From assembly GCA_029212885.1 (NCBI GenBank), contig JARGPC010000004.1:62001-126000 (forward strand): DNA of 64,000 nucleotides, given 5' to 3'. Below, piece after piece: positions 1 to 8,948 of this stretch. The stretch is from Coxiellaceae bacterium (GTDB lineage Bacteria > Pseudomonadota > Gammaproteobacteria > Coxiellales > Coxiellaceae). Both the position numbers and the translations under genes were made by a program. Positions within the stretch are counted from its first letter, which is position 1, and each line of letters opens with the position of its first letter. Under the pieces are notes generated by a model. It ran no database searches. It was not told the DNA's origin and saw nothing but the letters and a program-made list of their open reading frames with translations.

Positions 1-499
1 TATCGATGACAGTGCATTAGATGATTTTGAATCAGCTAAAGCCATTGCAGAAGCTCATGGCGTTAAAGTTAAGCAAGGTTGGGGTTTGGGTAAAATCCAT
101 ATGGAGTTATTCGAAGAAGTCGCCGAAAAAGAGTTAAAGCAGCCCACGTTTATTACGGAGTTTCCGGCAGAGGTGTCGCCACTGTCGCGAGCGAATGATG
201 ATAATCCGTTTGTTACTGATCGTTTTGAGTTGTACGCCGGTGGTCAAGAGTTGGCGAACAGTTTCTCTGAGTTAAATGATCCTGAAGACCAAGCCGCACG
301 CTTTCGTCAGCAGCTGCAAGCGGCTGCCGATGGTGATGATGAAGCGATGAGTTATGATGAAGATTACATTACTGCATTGGAGTATGGTTTGCCACCGACC
401 GCAGGTGAAGGCATTGGTATCGATCGTCTAGTGATGTTCTTTACGGACTCGGCTTCGATTCGTGATGTGATTCTGTTTCCGTTAATGCGGGTTAAGTGA
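1..499 (+). CDS. lysS: Lysyl-tRNA synthetase, class II (C-terminal part)
   Basis: The reading frame is open from base 2, so the gene begins before the window and only about the last 165 residues are present. The enzyme charges tRNA-Lys with lysine in the cytoplasm. The visible part carries the end of the class II catalytic domain: an [14 protein letters not shown] segment (substrate-binding region), [14 protein letters not shown], and motif 3, [14 protein letters not shown], with its conserved Arg, followed by the usual terminal [10 protein letters not shown]. The C-terminus ends where the family normally ends, so nothing is missing there. An internal TTG at 86 is not a real start. A palindromic repeat follows the stop. 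Confidence 0.95.
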   Translation, partial: IDDSALDDFESAKAIAEAHGVKVKQGWGLGKIHMELFEEVAEKELKQPTFITEFPAEVSPLSRANDDNPFVTDRFELYAGGQELANSFSELNDPEDQAARFRQQLQAAADGDDEAMSYDEDYITALEYGLPPTAGEGIGIDRLVMFFTDSASIRDVILFPLMRVK

Positions 500-510
500 T
501 TCTTTGTCTT

Positions 511-603
511 CCCGGAAATCGACGTAGTCGATTATCCGGGATCCATAATAATATATGGATCCCGCATCAAGTGCGGGATGACAGTGCAGGGTGCGGGATG
601 ACA
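511..603. repeat. Composite palindromic repeat, copy 1
   Basis: Three hairpins lie end to end between lysS and the downstream convergent cyclase gene. The first (511-540) is a 30-base near-perfect palindrome, CCCGGAAATCGAC then its complement. The second is ATCCAT/ATGGAT (541-560). The third is CCCGCA-tcaag-TGCGGG (561-577), followed by ATGACA. A second partial GTGCGGGATGACA follows at 591-603. The first palindrome recurs inverted at 21068-21097 with one mismatch, and the CCCGnA-tcaag-TnCGGGATGACA unit recurs at 7793-7815, so this is a dispersed family. It may also act as a transcription terminator or mRNA stabiliser, but there is no T-run. Confidence 0.8.
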
Positions 604-606
604 AAG

Positions 607-1521
607 TCATTCAAACTGCGTTTTAATGCAATTCTTACCAGCATTTTTAGCATCGTATAATGCTTTATCAGCACGAGCGATGGCGATATTGATATCGGCA
701 TCAGAGGCGCTACATATAGTACAACCAATGCTGGCAGTGATTGGGAAAGTTTTACCATTAAAATCGAAGCGATGAGATTGCACAGCCGTTAAAACTTTTT
801 TGGCTACTTGTTCTGTTTGCTCTTGATCGGTTAGTGGAAGTATAAATGCAAATTCTTCACCACCGAAACGCGCTAAGGTATCGATATCGCGAATGCAATT
901 GATTAATATCTTAGACAGTTCGCGTAATATCGCATCACCCGCTTGGTGGCCTGAGGTATCATTTACCGATGTAAAATCGTCAATATCTACAATCATTACA
1001 CCAAATTGTAAGCCAGACCGTTGAATGCGTTTGATTTCATAGTCAGCTTTCTCAAAAAAAGTACGGCGATTATAGATTTGGGTTAATTCATCGATAGCAG
1101 CTAATTGTTGCAGTTGTTTTTCTATGGCTTTTTTTTGGGTTAAGTCACGTTGAATGGCAGCAAAGAAATTAATGTTACCATTGGTATCAGGTAGCGGTAT
1201 CATTTGTAATTCGAGCCAGTAAGCATCACCCGTTTTGCTGTAGTTTAATATTTCCACCTGAAGCGGCTTTTGTTGTTGTAACGCTTGCCTGATCTTGTTA
1301 CGGGTGTCTGCGTTTGTTTCTGGGCCTTGTAGCATGCGAGGGGTATTGCCGATGGCTTCTGCTGCACTGTAACCAGTTAGTTTGGTAAAGGCATTATTGA
1401 CATAAATAATCTCAGGGCCGGGCGGTTCAAAAGGATCCGCTTTAGTGACCATAATAATATCATTGGCATTTTCGATAATATCGAGAAAGGGGATCTGTTC
1501 TAAGGCTGCTGGTTTTTCCAT
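607..1521 (-). CDS. PAS-GGDEF diguanylate cyclase
   Basis: A 304-aa soluble protein predicted to make cyclic di-GMP from two GTP. Residues about 10-130 form a PAS domain with the GNTPRMLQGPET signature of the LOV-like PAS subgroup, but the flavin-binding Cys expected in that loop is replaced, so it is probably not a light sensor. A short helix (QKKAIEKQLQQL) links it to a GGDEF domain at about 140-300. There DELTQIYNRR, the metal-binding DIDDF and an intact GGEEF active site are visible, so catalytic activity is likely. There is no obvious RxxD inhibitory site directly before GGEEF. No EAL domain and no membrane segment. The gene is monocistronic and convergent with lysS. Confidence 0.9.
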   Translation of the reverse strand: MEKPAALEQIPFLDIIENANDIIMVTKADPFEPPGPEIIYVNNAFTKLTGYSAAEAIGNTPRMLQGPETNADTRNKIRQALQQQKPLQVEILNYSKTGDAYWLELQMIPLPDTNGNINFFAAIQRDLTQKKAIEKQLQQLAAIDELTQIYNRRTFFEKADYEIKRIQRSGLQFGVMIVDIDDFTSVNDTSGHQAGDAILRELSKILINCIRDIDTLARFGGEEFAFILPLTDQEQTEQVAKKVLTAVQSHRFDFNGKTFPITASIGCTICSASDADINIAIARADKALYDAKNAGKNCIKTQFE

Positions 1522-1602
1522 TGTAACTCATCCATCCATGTGAGTGACGCTATTATAACTGATCATCTGCAGAAGTGGAATGTTGCCAATTTTTTGTGCG
1601 GC

Positions 1603-1632
1603 TTGCATTGCTATCACACACTGGGGTATATT
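1603..1632 (+). promoter_or_regulatory. Candidate sigma-70 promoter for the 1668 gene
   Basis: TTGCAT (1603-1608), an 18-base spacer, then TATATT (1627-1632). A transcript would begin near 1639, upstream of the GGGAG-type ribosome site and the ATG at 1668. This placement argues against the longer reading starting at 1575. Confidence 0.5.
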
Positions 1633-1667
1633 TTGCCGCTTGTGGGAAAAACAATAGGGAGAACGGG

Positions 1668-2750
1668 ATGAGGGGACCGGCTGACGCAATCAGTATTGGT
1701 GATTTAGAGCAGAGTGTTATGGCATCCAGTGTCGGTGCTGTGCAACCATCGGCAGATGCCTTAGAGCAACGGGCGCGTGGGATTATTTTAAATGCGTATG
1801 AAGGGGGTGTCGGGGCTAAGCAATGGCAGCAAGATTTAGATGCCACTATAAAATCGCGCAAAAAGCAATTACCTAACTCAACGCAGTGGGCGTTATGGAG
1901 TTGGCATGCAGCAGCAACACTTTTATGTTGCACGGCAGCTACTTTTATTGCTGGTATACCTGATAACTTTACTGACTATTCAAAAAATTCTGCACTTAAT
2001 TGGGCGGTGGATTTGGCCACGTACAGTATGTTTGTTACCGTACTGCCGATCGTGCATCATAAGATGAATTTATTCTATGCTAATCATATTATTTCAGCGC
2101 AAAGAAATGAAGAGTATGATCCTATGCTGCCTACTGGGGCGAGAGTTACAGCAGAAGAAACGCCAGCGGAAAACTTGACGAAGTTAAGTGAGCTTAAGTT
2201 GTTTAAATCTAAAATGACGCACATGGCTTATTTTAAGCAAATAGCGGCGACCCATGTATGGAATTACCGTGAAAAACTGACTTATTCCAATAGCACCACG
2301 TATGCTGAGATGATGGTGCAAAAAGCTTATGATTCCAGTTTAGGTAAAACGGCTGTTTTGACTTTACTGCCAATATTGATGGCGAAGATGCCTGGCGCGA
2401 CTGAGCAGACGGGTAAGTTTCGAGGGGGTAACTTTGGGTGGGAAATTGCTGCCAGTTGGTTAGTATTAACATTCCATGACGCAATTCGTGAATATTTAGT
2501 GGCGCCAGTGGCTACGAAGGCGGCACAAGGATTTTATTTGTTATGTTCGGCTGTCAGTGCACTTGGTTCGTCGGCTTACTGTTGTTTTGGCGCAGAAGAT
2601 GGTGGTCCGCGTGCGCAACCAAATAGTTATAACGCGCGTGTTGGTGCAGCATTAAAAGACCTTGAGTGGGAGGAAGGTGGAGATTCACTCAGTGATGCTA
2701 AAGCAGATGATCGAGATGATGGCAATGTAACACCCGCGTTGGGGTTATAA
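1668..2750 (+). CDS. Unknown multi-pass membrane protein
   Basis: About 360 aa from the ATG at 1668, chosen because GGGAG lies 6-7 bases upstream and the candidate promoter at 1603-1632 lies inside the longer open frame that starts at 1575. I do not recognise a family. Hydrophobic stretches at about residues 75-100 (LLCCTAATFIAGIP), 110-130 (DLATYSMFVTVLPIV), 225-245, 260-280 and 290-305 suggest several membrane passes. The tail after the last one is acidic and contains CCFGAEDGG. A Cys-containing segment followed by an acidic tail recalls the small proteins at 9-11 kb and 41.5 kb. It overlaps the convergent ygfZ by six bases. A secreted or membrane-inserted host-directed role is possible but unproven. 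Confidence 0.75.
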   Translation: MRGPADAISIGDLEQSVMASSVGAVQPSADALEQRARGIILNAYEGGVGAKQWQQDLDATIKSRKKQLPNSTQWALWSWHAAATLLCCTAATFIAGIPDNFTDYSKNSALNWAVDLATYSMFVTVLPIVHHKMNLFYANHIISAQRNEEYDPMLPTGARVTAEETPAENLTKLSELKLFKSKMTHMAYFKQIAATHVWNYREKLTYSNSTTYAEMMVQKAYDSSLGKTAVLTLLPILMAKMPGATEQTGKFRGGNFGWEIAASWLVLTFHDAIREYLVAPVATKAAQGFYLLCSAVSALGSSAYCCFGAEDGGPRAQPNSYNARVGAALKDLEWEEGGDSLSDAKADDRDDGNVTPALGL

Positions 2751-3542
2751 GTCTGATATGGTGATGAGCTGTTGATTAACTGAAAGTTTCTCGTTAATGG
2801 CAGCATCACGAATCACCGCTAAGGCATAAGGCTTATTTTGTTGGTCTTTAGCTATAGCGGTGATAATACCAACGGGTTGTTGTGATTCGTTGGTAACATC
2901 CATGCCTATTTCAGCCTCGCATTCGTCAGCGAGTTGTAATCGATACAAATGCCGTTTGAGTTGCCCACGAAAATGCATGCGTGCTAAAACTTCTTGGCCC
3001 AGGTAGCAACCTTTTTCAAAGCTAACGCCGCCGAATTTATCGTAATTCAGCATCAGCGGAATCAATTTGCCAGATAACGCAGGGGTTATAAAGCAGAATC
3101 CGGCTTGTAATTGTGCCCAAGCCCAATCATCATTATTGGCCGTTGTCTCAGCGCTAGGGTTGGCTGGTTGCAGCTGTAACCAACGGCTTGGCGCTCCAGG
3201 TAGCTGAAAATTTTGATCGCTCGTATCACACTTTAAACCGGGTAGCGCCTGCCATTCCGTGCAAGCAGCAATGCTTATTTTGGAAAACACAGCGTATTTT
3301 TGTATGTGCTCTAAAAAGATGTCGACCATATCAGACGGTAATACCAGCATATAATTAATATCGGTCTGTTTCGGTTTGAGCAGCACAAATGAGGCAACGG
3401 CTCGACCTTTATGGTCGCAACAAGCACCGAGTCGGCATTCACCGATGCTGAAGTCACGCATATCGCAAGTTACCTGTCCTTGCAGGAAGGTTTCGGAATC
3501 TTCTCCTATAATCGAAATCAGGCTATATGCTGTGGCGTTCAT
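2745..3542 (-). CDS. ygfZ: Folate-binding YgfZ/GcvT-like protein
   Basis: 265 aa, a little shorter than E. coli YgfZ (about 326). YgfZ proteins bind tetrahydrofolate and support iron-sulfur enzymes, including tRNA-modifying MiaB, in the cytoplasm. The diagnostic K-G-C-Y-x-G-Q-E motif is present as FEKGCYLGQEVLAR at about residues 175-188, with the redox-active Cys retained. The N-terminus (ISIIGEDSETFLQGQVTCD) matches the start of the GcvT-like fold. The ATG at 3542 is the first in frame. It is a single gene, convergent with the unknown membrane protein. Identification of the family is secure; the precise target protein is not visible. Confidence 0.92.
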   Translation of the reverse strand: MNATAYSLISIIGEDSETFLQGQVTCDMRDFSIGECRLGACCDHKGRAVASFVLLKPKQTDINYMLVLPSDMVDIFLEHIQKYAVFSKISIAACTEWQALPGLKCDTSDQNFQLPGAPSRWLQLQPANPSAETTANNDDWAWAQLQAGFCFITPALSGKLIPLMLNYDKFGGVSFEKGCYLGQEVLARMHFRGQLKRHLYRLQLADECEAEIGMDVTNESQQPVGIITAIAKDQQNKPYALAVIRDAAINEKLSVNQQLITISDL

Positions 3543-3704
3543 GCCAAGGATAATACAGCGATAGTTTGTCTCTGTTAAGGATTTTTTAATATTAACGTCA
3601 TATACTCACGCTGATATATTGTATTAAAAAACAGCAAGAATTGTCATATTGCAGTAACAGAAGACGCGTAGAATCATTTTTAAGCTAGAAAAAAGGTTAG
3701 GCTC

Positions 3705-5093
3705 ATGCGGGCAATCGACAAAACACAAAGAAGGAAAGATGCGAAAATGCGGTTACGCAGAATGCGTCGTGTTTCACATCCGCCTTCACCACGTCGAGGC
3801 ATGGCTTGGCTCGTGTGGGCTGCTTCAGCCGTGTTTGTTTTATTCCAATTCTCACTGCAATTATCGTCCGGTGAAATCGTTGATGGCCTGATGAATACCT
3901 TTACTTTGGGTGCCTTGGGTGCTGGCGTATTGGCCAGCACATATTACTATGTTTATGTTTTACTTCAAGCACCTGCGGGCATGATCGTCGATCGTTATGG
4001 TCCCAGAAAAGTGCTGACAATCGGTGCTTTGGTCTGTGGTGTTGGCACACTGATTTTTGGTTTGTCGCACTGGGTGTTATTGGCAGCCGTTGGCCGTATG
4101 CTGATGGGGGCAGGCGCCGCTTTTGCCTTTGTTGGTTCATTATATTTGGTGGGAAAATGGTTCCCCGTACGCAAATTTTCATTGATGGTAGGTGTTGCTG
4201 AAGCGATTGGCATGGCTGGTAGCTTGTTAGGTGGCATCTATATGGCCAACTTCGTGCAGGATATCGGTTGGCAGACAGTGATGATCCTATCTTCAGGGAT
4301 TGCTGCCTTGATTGCAGTTTTGCTATGGAGTGTCGTACGCGATACCCCATATCAAACCAAGGCACCGAAATCAATTCGTCCTAAAGGTTCGTTTCGTAAA
4401 GATCTGGCCACATTGATGCACGATAAAATGGCGTGGTGCAGCGGTATATATTCTGGCTTGATGTTCGGTGTTGTTACTGTGTTTATCTCATTATGGGGTA
4501 TCCCTTACCTGCAGCTGGCTCACCATGTCTCACTCTTAACCGCCACCACTGTATCGAATATGATGTTTATTGGTGTTGCTATCGGCAGCCCATTGGTGGG
4601 CTGGTTGGATGCGCGAGTTAATCGTCGTGCATTATTAACGTCTACGGCTTTGGCTTCAGCAGTCTTGGTCAGCTTGGTGATTTATTTGCCTGGTTTACCG
4701 TTAGTAGCTCTCGGCGGCATTATGTTGGTATTAGGCATTACATCGAGCACTTATGTGATACCTTTTGCTATCGCGCATGAGCTAGCTACACCTTTTACCC
4801 GTTCAGCCTATATGGGCTTTATTAATATGCTGTCGGTTGGTTCTGCTCCGATTTTTCAGCCGATTGTCGGTTTGATTATTACAGTAGCTGCTATGTTTTA
4901 TCCGGCTCATGGTCATGGTTATAGCGTATTAGATTATCAAATCGGTTTAACCGTGGTGCCACTAATGACACTTGCTGCTGCTGTGCTGGCGCGTTATTTA
5001 CCACTGCGCAGTGCACCGCCTCTGTGTGAACCTGTTGCTGACGATCAGGTCGATTGTCAGGTCAAAGAAAAGCCTGCAGCTATTCCTGCTTAA
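3705..5093 (+). CDS. Major facilitator superfamily transporter
   Basis: A 462-aa inner-membrane transporter with about 12 hydrophobic helices. The cytoplasmic loop 2-3 signature of MFS proteins is visible as DRYGPRKVLT at about residues 92-101, and a second-half equivalent, GWLDARVNRRALL, near 300. A basic N-terminal cytoplasmic segment of about 30 residues (RRKDAK..RLRRMRR) precedes the first helix. The start at 3705 has AAGGTTAGG just upstream. The MFS class of Legionella-type nutrient importers looks similar, but the substrate cannot be read from sequence. The next gene, glutamate dehydrogenase, is 73 bases downstream on the same strand, so co-transcription and a link to amino-acid use are possible. 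Confidence 0.88.
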   Translation: MRAIDKTQRRKDAKMRLRRMRRVSHPPSPRRGMAWLVWAASAVFVLFQFSLQLSSGEIVDGLMNTFTLGALGAGVLASTYYYVYVLLQAPAGMIVDRYGPRKVLTIGALVCGVGTLIFGLSHWVLLAAVGRMLMGAGAAFAFVGSLYLVGKWFPVRKFSLMVGVAEAIGMAGSLLGGIYMANFVQDIGWQTVMILSSGIAALIAVLLWSVVRDTPYQTKAPKSIRPKGSFRKDLATLMHDKMAWCSGIYSGLMFGVVTVFISLWGIPYLQLAHHVSLLTATTVSNMMFIGVAIGSPLVGWLDARVNRRALLTSTALASAVLVSLVIYLPGLPLVALGGIMLVLGITSSTYVIPFAIAHELATPFTRSAYMGFINMLSVGSAPIFQPIVGLIITVAAMFYPAHGHGYSVLDYQIGLTVVPLMTLAAAVLARYLPLRSAPPLCEPVADDQVDCQVKEKPAAIPA

Positions 5094-5166
5094 AAACATA
5101 CTTGTGTCGTCGTCTGATTTTCGGCATGCTTAGAGGCCTCAAAAAATCTGGTCTAGGAGCATATGG

Positions 5167-6480
5167 ATGCGCGAGAATGAAACCCAGCAGCAAACCCTTT
5201 TTGGTGATGCTTTAACCCACCTTGATCGTGTTAGTCAGTTTGTTGCTATTGACCCTGAAATTCTTGAGCGTTTACGTTATCCGCAAAGTGCTCTAGAAGT
5301 AAGTATCCCCGTGCGTATGGACGATGGCTCAATGCAGGTGTTTAGTGGCTTTCGTGTGCGTTATAACCACAGTCGCGGGCCGACCAAGGGTGGGTTGCGA
5401 TATCACCCCAATGTGTCGCTCGATGAGGTTAAAGCGCTGGCTTTTTGGATGACACTAAAATGCGCAGTAGTGGATATTCCATATGGTGGCGGTAAGGGGG
5501 GTATTTGTGTTGACCCCAAACAGCTGAGCAAATTAGAGCTCGAACGCCTAAGTCGTGGCTTTATTGAAAAAGTGGTTGATTTTATTGGACCTGATACCGA
5601 TATTCCTGCACCAGATGTGTACACCAATGCAATGGTTATGGGTTGGATGATGGATGAGTATTCCAAAATTAAGCGCCGCTATTCGCCTGATGTGATTACC
5701 GGAAAACCGATTGCGTTAGGGGGTAGTTTAGGGCGTGATGATGCCACCGGTCGCGGGGCGTACTACTGCATTAAAGAACTGGAAAAGATTCGTGGTTGGG
5801 ACCCAGCTGAGCAAACTGTGGCTGTGCAAGGTTTTGGTAATGCGGGTCAGCATGTTGCAAAATTGTTGCATGCGGATGGTTATCGCATTGTGGCAGTGAG
5901 TGATTCAAAAGGGGGGATCTACAGCGCTGATGGCTTTGATGTGCCTAGCCTTATCCATGCCAAAGAACAAAACCATCGTGTGTCAGCCGTATACTGTGAA
6001 GAATCAGTCTGTGAGACTGTGCCGGCGGAACAAATCGATAACCAACAATTGCTCGCATTGGATGTAGATATCTTAATACCTGCTGCATTGGAGAATGTGA
6101 TTACTGCAGAAAATGTAGGCAGTATACAGGCGCCATTGATAGTAGAGGTAGCCAATGGTCCGGTAGATTCACATGCGGACACCGTTTTAGCGGAGCGTGA
6201 TATATTAGTGGTTCCTGATGTCTTGGCAAACGCCGGTGGTGTGACGGTGAGTTATTTTGAATGGGTGCAAAATAAGGCCGGCTATTATTGGGATATCGAA
6301 AAAGTCCATCAGCGTTTACATACCAAAATGACCGCAGCGTTTTCTGATGTTTATCATTTTATGCGGCAAAATAAGTGCCATATGCGTATGGCGGCTTATG
6401 CGGTTGCGCTGCAACGTTTAGAACTTGCCATCAGTGCGCAAGGTACACAGAAATATTTTGTTGATAAAGCGCCGGTATAA
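5167..6480 (+). CDS. Glutamate dehydrogenase (Glu/Leu/Phe/Val dehydrogenase family)
   Basis: 437 aa, cytoplasmic. It oxidatively deaminates glutamate to 2-oxoglutarate and ammonia, or the reverse, with a nicotinamide cofactor. Seen: the substrate pocket GPTKGGLRYH, the catalytic-Lys segment KCAVVDIPYGGGKGG (about residues 97-111), the PAPDVYTN segment, and a Rossmann cofactor domain with VAVQGFGNAGQHVA near 220. Overall it is closer to the RocG/GudB catabolic type than to E. coli GdhA, which suggests amino-acid catabolism feeding the TCA cycle. The ATG at 5167 is preceded by TAGGAGC seven bases upstream; the ATG at 5163 is out of frame. The intergenic span to the next gene has a good promoter. 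Confidence 0.93.
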   Translation: MRENETQQQTLFGDALTHLDRVSQFVAIDPEILERLRYPQSALEVSIPVRMDDGSMQVFSGFRVRYNHSRGPTKGGLRYHPNVSLDEVKALAFWMTLKCAVVDIPYGGGKGGICVDPKQLSKLELERLSRGFIEKVVDFIGPDTDIPAPDVYTNAMVMGWMMDEYSKIKRRYSPDVITGKPIALGGSLGRDDATGRGAYYCIKELEKIRGWDPAEQTVAVQGFGNAGQHVAKLLHADGYRIVAVSDSKGGIYSADGFDVPSLIHAKEQNHRVSAVYCEESVCETVPAEQIDNQQLLALDVDILIPAALENVITAENVGSIQAPLIVEVANGPVDSHADTVLAERDILVVPDVLANAGGVTVSYFEWVQNKAGYYWDIEKVHQRLHTKMTAAFSDVYHFMRQNKCHMRMAAYAVALQRLELAISAQGTQKYFVDKAPV

Positions 6481-6488
6481 GACTACAG

Positions 6489-6517
6489 TTGCCTATTGCG
6501 TAGCGGTTTACTATACT
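6489..6517 (+). promoter_or_regulatory. Sigma-70 promoter for the 6552 gene
   Basis: TTGCCT (6489-6494), a 17-base spacer and TATACT (6512-6517) lie between the dehydrogenase stop and the next start. AGGAAA sits ahead of the ATG at 6552. Confidence 0.65.
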
Positions 6518-6551
6518 GTCGCGCTTTAAAACCAAACAGGAAATAATAATA

Positions 6552-7103
6552 ATGGCTAGAACAAAAAGTGTTGAAGCGGTATCTGCAAAATTACAAAAGG
6601 TAGAGGAGCAATACAAAGTAGCTAAAGCACAATTGAAAGTGGTTAAAGCTGATTTACAAGTGCAAGTGCGTGCGATGAAGAATTTATTAAAAGAAATGAA
6701 AGTAGAGTTAAAAGAGCAACAAGCTAATGCTAAACTTGAATTAACTGAGTCGGTTGAAGCGGCTTTTGATCAAGGTTACGAGCAAGGTTATGCTGAAGCG
6801 GATAAAGCAGCTGCTGATTTGATCAGGGGCTTGATTGATGCAGAAGCTGAATTTGAGCGTAACTATGACAAGCCTGCAAAGAAAGCCAAAAAAAGCACAA
6901 AGGCAGCCCCGGCTAAAGCAGCTAAAGTAGCTAAAGCAACTAAATCAGCTCCAGCGGCTAAAAAAAGCAAGCGTGGCAGAAAGCCTAAGTCAGTAGCATC
7001 AGCTGCGACTGTAGTTACACCTGCTGAGGCTGAAGAGCCTGTGCAAGTGCAAGCGCCTGTAGAATCACCTGAAGCTGTGGCTTCAGAAGCAGAGATGGTA
7101 TAA
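6552..7103 (+). CDS. Coiled-coil protein with histone H1-like basic tail
   Basis: 183 aa in three zones. Residues 1-85 are a strongly heptad-patterned Lys/Glu/Gln helix (KLQKVEEQYKVAKAQLKVVKADLQ), likely a coiled-coil oligomerisation region. A short acidic segment follows (QGYEQGYAEADKAAADL). Residues about 110-150 are Lys/Ala/Pro-rich, ending in KKSKRGRKPKS, which resembles an AT-hook core (RGRKP) that binds the DNA minor groove. The last 30 residues are acidic and Val/Pro/Glu-rich. This resembles AlgP/H1-like DNA-associated proteins. A nucleoid or regulatory role is inferred. It has its own promoter. The window carries a second, more basic H1-like gene at 21305-21790. Confidence 0.8.
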   Translation: MARTKSVEAVSAKLQKVEEQYKVAKAQLKVVKADLQVQVRAMKNLLKEMKVELKEQQANAKLELTESVEAAFDQGYEQGYAEADKAAADLIRGLIDAEAEFERNYDKPAKKAKKSTKAAPAKAAKVAKATKSAPAAKKSKRGRKPKSVASAATVVTPAEAEEPVQVQAPVESPEAVASEAEMV

Positions 7104-7180
7104 GTCAGTCTCACTTGTCTGCTGGGTCACTACTATTGGTGGCCTGGCGGATTTTAACAGTTAGCTAAGGAGAGGAAGCG

Positions 7181-7495
7181 ATGTCAGAATGGTTGCAATG
7201 GTTGGTCGATATGATTATCAGTGCGGTGCTATTTATTAACGCGGCATTGTACCTCCCTCAAATTTACCGCATATATCGCGTTCGCGAAGCCAATGCGGTG
7301 TCTATTTGGATGTTGGTTGGAAGTGCGCTGCTAGGAATTTGCGGTGTGCTATACGGTCACTTCCATCATAAGCATTTAATGCTATTAGGTTACGCTTTGA
7401 TTTTTGTCACTTCGCTGATTGTGTTGGTGATGACGTGCTATTACCGCGCTAAGGCGGGTTTGTCGCTCAAAAAAGGTGAGCTCAAAGTTAAGTAA
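7181..7495 (+). CDS. Small PQ-loop membrane protein (SemiSWEET-like)
   Basis: 104 aa, almost all hydrophobic, with three predicted membrane helices (about 10-30, 42-62, 66-90). The first helix ends in LPQIYRIYR, the Pro-Gln motif of PQ-loop/SWEET proteins, followed by NAVSIWML. Bacterial SemiSWEETs are three-helix, roughly 90-100-aa half-transporters that dimerise to move sugars, and the length and helix count fit. The substrate is unknown. The ATG at 7181 has AGGAGAGG upstream, a strong ribosome site. The basic C-terminus (KKGELKVK) is cytoplasmic under the positive-inside rule. Confidence 0.7.
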   Translation: MSEWLQWLVDMIISAVLFINAALYLPQIYRIYRVREANAVSIWMLVGSALLGICGVLYGHFHHKHLMLLGYALIFVTSLIVLVMTCYYRAKAGLSLKKGELKVK

Positions 7496-7748
7496 ATAAA
7501 AAATGTTAGGTCTATGCAAGCGCGTCGCCCCTGCGGGCAACCTTGGTGTGTTCGCTCCGCTGCGCGCACGAAGGTTCCCCCTCCGGTGTCGCCCGGACAG
7601 TGCGTATATTTTTTATTTATTTAACTTTATCGGGGCTCGGGCATCTGGATTATTTATTTTTAACGAGACGGCAGTGGTCGCAAAGGTGTTTGGTTTCGCT
7701 ACCTATGTTGTTCGTCATTGGGTTGTGGTGGCGAATAGCATGCAGATA
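7496..7748. other. Gap with no supported gene
   Basis: A GC-richer patch lies at about 7515-7600, with an AACCTT/AAGGTT inverted pair around a CGC-rich centre, followed by an AT-rich stretch. Two open frames here (7503-7751 and 7543-7776) lack a ribosome site and recognisable protein character, and run into the terminator and repeat. I see no RNA gene. Confidence 0.5.
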
Positions 7749-7774
7749 TAAAAATCCCAGGGCATGCCTGGGAT
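7749..7774 (-). terminator. Rho-independent terminator of trmD-rplS
   Basis: ATCCCAGG (7754-7761), loop GCATG, CCTGGGAT (7767-7774). Read on the minus strand, the perfect 8-bp stem is followed by TTTTTAT, just past the rplS stop. Confidence 0.75.
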
Positions 7775-7790
7775 GATAGTGATTCTCTGG

Positions 7791-7815
7791 TTCCCGGATC
7801 AAGTCCGGGATGACA
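7791..7815. repeat. Short palindromic repeat, copy 2
   Basis: CCCGGA-tcaag-TCCGGG (7793-7809) followed by ATGACA. The same unit with one base pair changed occurs at 561-583, and the CCGGGATGACA end recurs at 21093-21103. It lies between the rplS stop and its terminator. Confidence 0.7.
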
Positions 7816-7819
7816 CAGA

Positions 7820-8167
7820 TTAAACTTTTTCTTTAATCTTCGCTTTACGGCCGCGTAGGTTGCGTAAGTAGTACAACTTGGCACGACGAACATCACCTTT
7901 ACGCTTAACTTCGATATTAGCGATTACTGGGCTGAAGGTTTGGAAAACACGTTCAACACCTTCACCGTGCGAGATCTTACGTACAGTAAATGCTGAATTC
8001 AGGCCGCGATTACGCTTGGCAATTACAACACCTTCAAAGGCCTGCAAACGTTCACGATTACCTTCTTTCACTTTTACTTGAACCACTACGGTATCACCAG
8101 GAGCAAAGACCGGGATATCTTTACCTTCCAGTTGCTCTTGCTCTATTTGTTTGATTACATTACTCAT
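7820..8167 (-). CDS. rplS: 50S ribosomal protein L19
   Basis: 115 aa, the usual length for bL19, a component at the subunit interface of the ribosome. Typical stretches are present: [19 protein letters not shown] near residue 20, the basic [23 protein letters not shown], and [11 protein letters not shown]. The start codon lies inside the end of trmD (8-base overlap), implying translational coupling. It is the last gene of the rpsP-rimM-trmD-rplS block, which here is physically split upstream of trmD. A hairpin terminator follows about 45 bases after the stop. Confidence 0.98.
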   Translation of the reverse strand: MSNVIKQIEQEQLEGKDIPVFAPGDTVVVQVKVKEGNRERLQAFEGVVIAKRNRGLNSAFTVRKISHGEGVERVFQTFSPVIANIEVKRKGDVRRAKLYYLRNLRGRKAKIKEKV

Positions 8168-8918
8168 TTTCTATCTCCTGGCCATCTCGGCTATGTATTC
8201 CTGTAAGCGACTGTTCGCTAACTAAATTCTGAGTAGCACTTTGTACCAGATCTGGACGCTTTTGCCAAGTTTTTCTTTGCGCTTGATCGTGTCGCCAGGC
8301 CTTAATTTTGGCATGGTCACCTTTTAGGAGTACATTTGGAACACTAAGGCCGTCAATAATTTCTGGGCGGGTATAATGCGGGTGATCCAGCAGTCCATGC
8401 TGAAATGAGTCCTGTACGGCCGAATCAGCGTGGCCTAAGGCATCCGGTAATAGTCGAGTCACTGCATCGATTACTAGCATCGCTGGCAATTCACCGCCGC
8501 TAACGACAAAGTCACCGATCGACCATTCCTCATCGACTAAGCTGTCGATAACGCGCTCATCAATGCCCTCATAGCGACCGCATAATAAGATGAGGTTTTG
8601 CTTATGTTGAGCAGTGACTTGAGCGAGTTGTTGGTTAAAGCATTTTCCTTGCGGTGATAAGTAAATTACCCGGCTATTCTCGCCAGCAACCTGTTTGGCC
8701 GCGTTAATGCAATCACGCAGTGGCTGATATTGCATCACCATGCCTGGGCCGCCGCCATATGGGCGGTCATCGACATTGCCATGTTTACTATTGGTATAGT
8801 CACGTGGATTCCAATAATGCAGGCTAATTAATTGTTTTTGTTGAGCTATTGCCGGAATGCTGCTGTTCAGGCTGTCAAACATTTCAGGAAATAAACTAAT
8901 AATATCAAAGCGCATCAT
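8160..8918 (-). CDS. trmD: tRNA (guanine37-N1)-methyltransferase
   Basis: 252 aa, a SPOUT-class knotted methyltransferase that uses S-adenosylmethionine to methylate G37 next to the anticodon and so prevents frameshifting. Visible: [11 protein letters not shown] at the N-terminus, [29 protein letters not shown] and the cofactor-knot region [14 protein letters not shown], with a [13 protein letters not shown] loop. The second Met (8915) matches the usual start; no strong ribosome site is visible. Unusually it is separated from rimM by four opposite-strand genes, so it needs its own promoter; a candidate lies at 8949-8977. Confidence 0.98.
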   Translation of the reverse strand: MMRFDIISLFPEMFDSLNSSIPAIAQQKQLISLHYWNPRDYTNSKHGNVDDRPYGGGPGMVMQYQPLRDCINAAKQVAGENSRVIYLSPQGKCFNQQLAQVTAQHKQNLILLCGRYEGIDERVIDSLVDEEWSIGDFVVSGGELPAMLVIDAVTRLLPDALGHADSAVQDSFQHGLLDHPHYTRPEIIDGLSVPNVLLKGDHAKIKAWRHDQAQRKTWQKRPDLVQSATQNLVSEQSLTGIHSRDGQEIENE

Positions 8919-8948
8919 GGTTACTGTCTTTATTACAATTAAGTGGGG

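Noticed and set aside
1575-1667. N-terminal extension of the 1668 membrane protein
   Set aside because: It would place coding sequence across a good promoter; the ATG at 1668 has a clear ribosome site.
7503-7776. Two overlapping plus-strand frames after the PQ-loop gene
   Set aside because: No ribosome site, atypical composition, and they run into the terminator and repeat.
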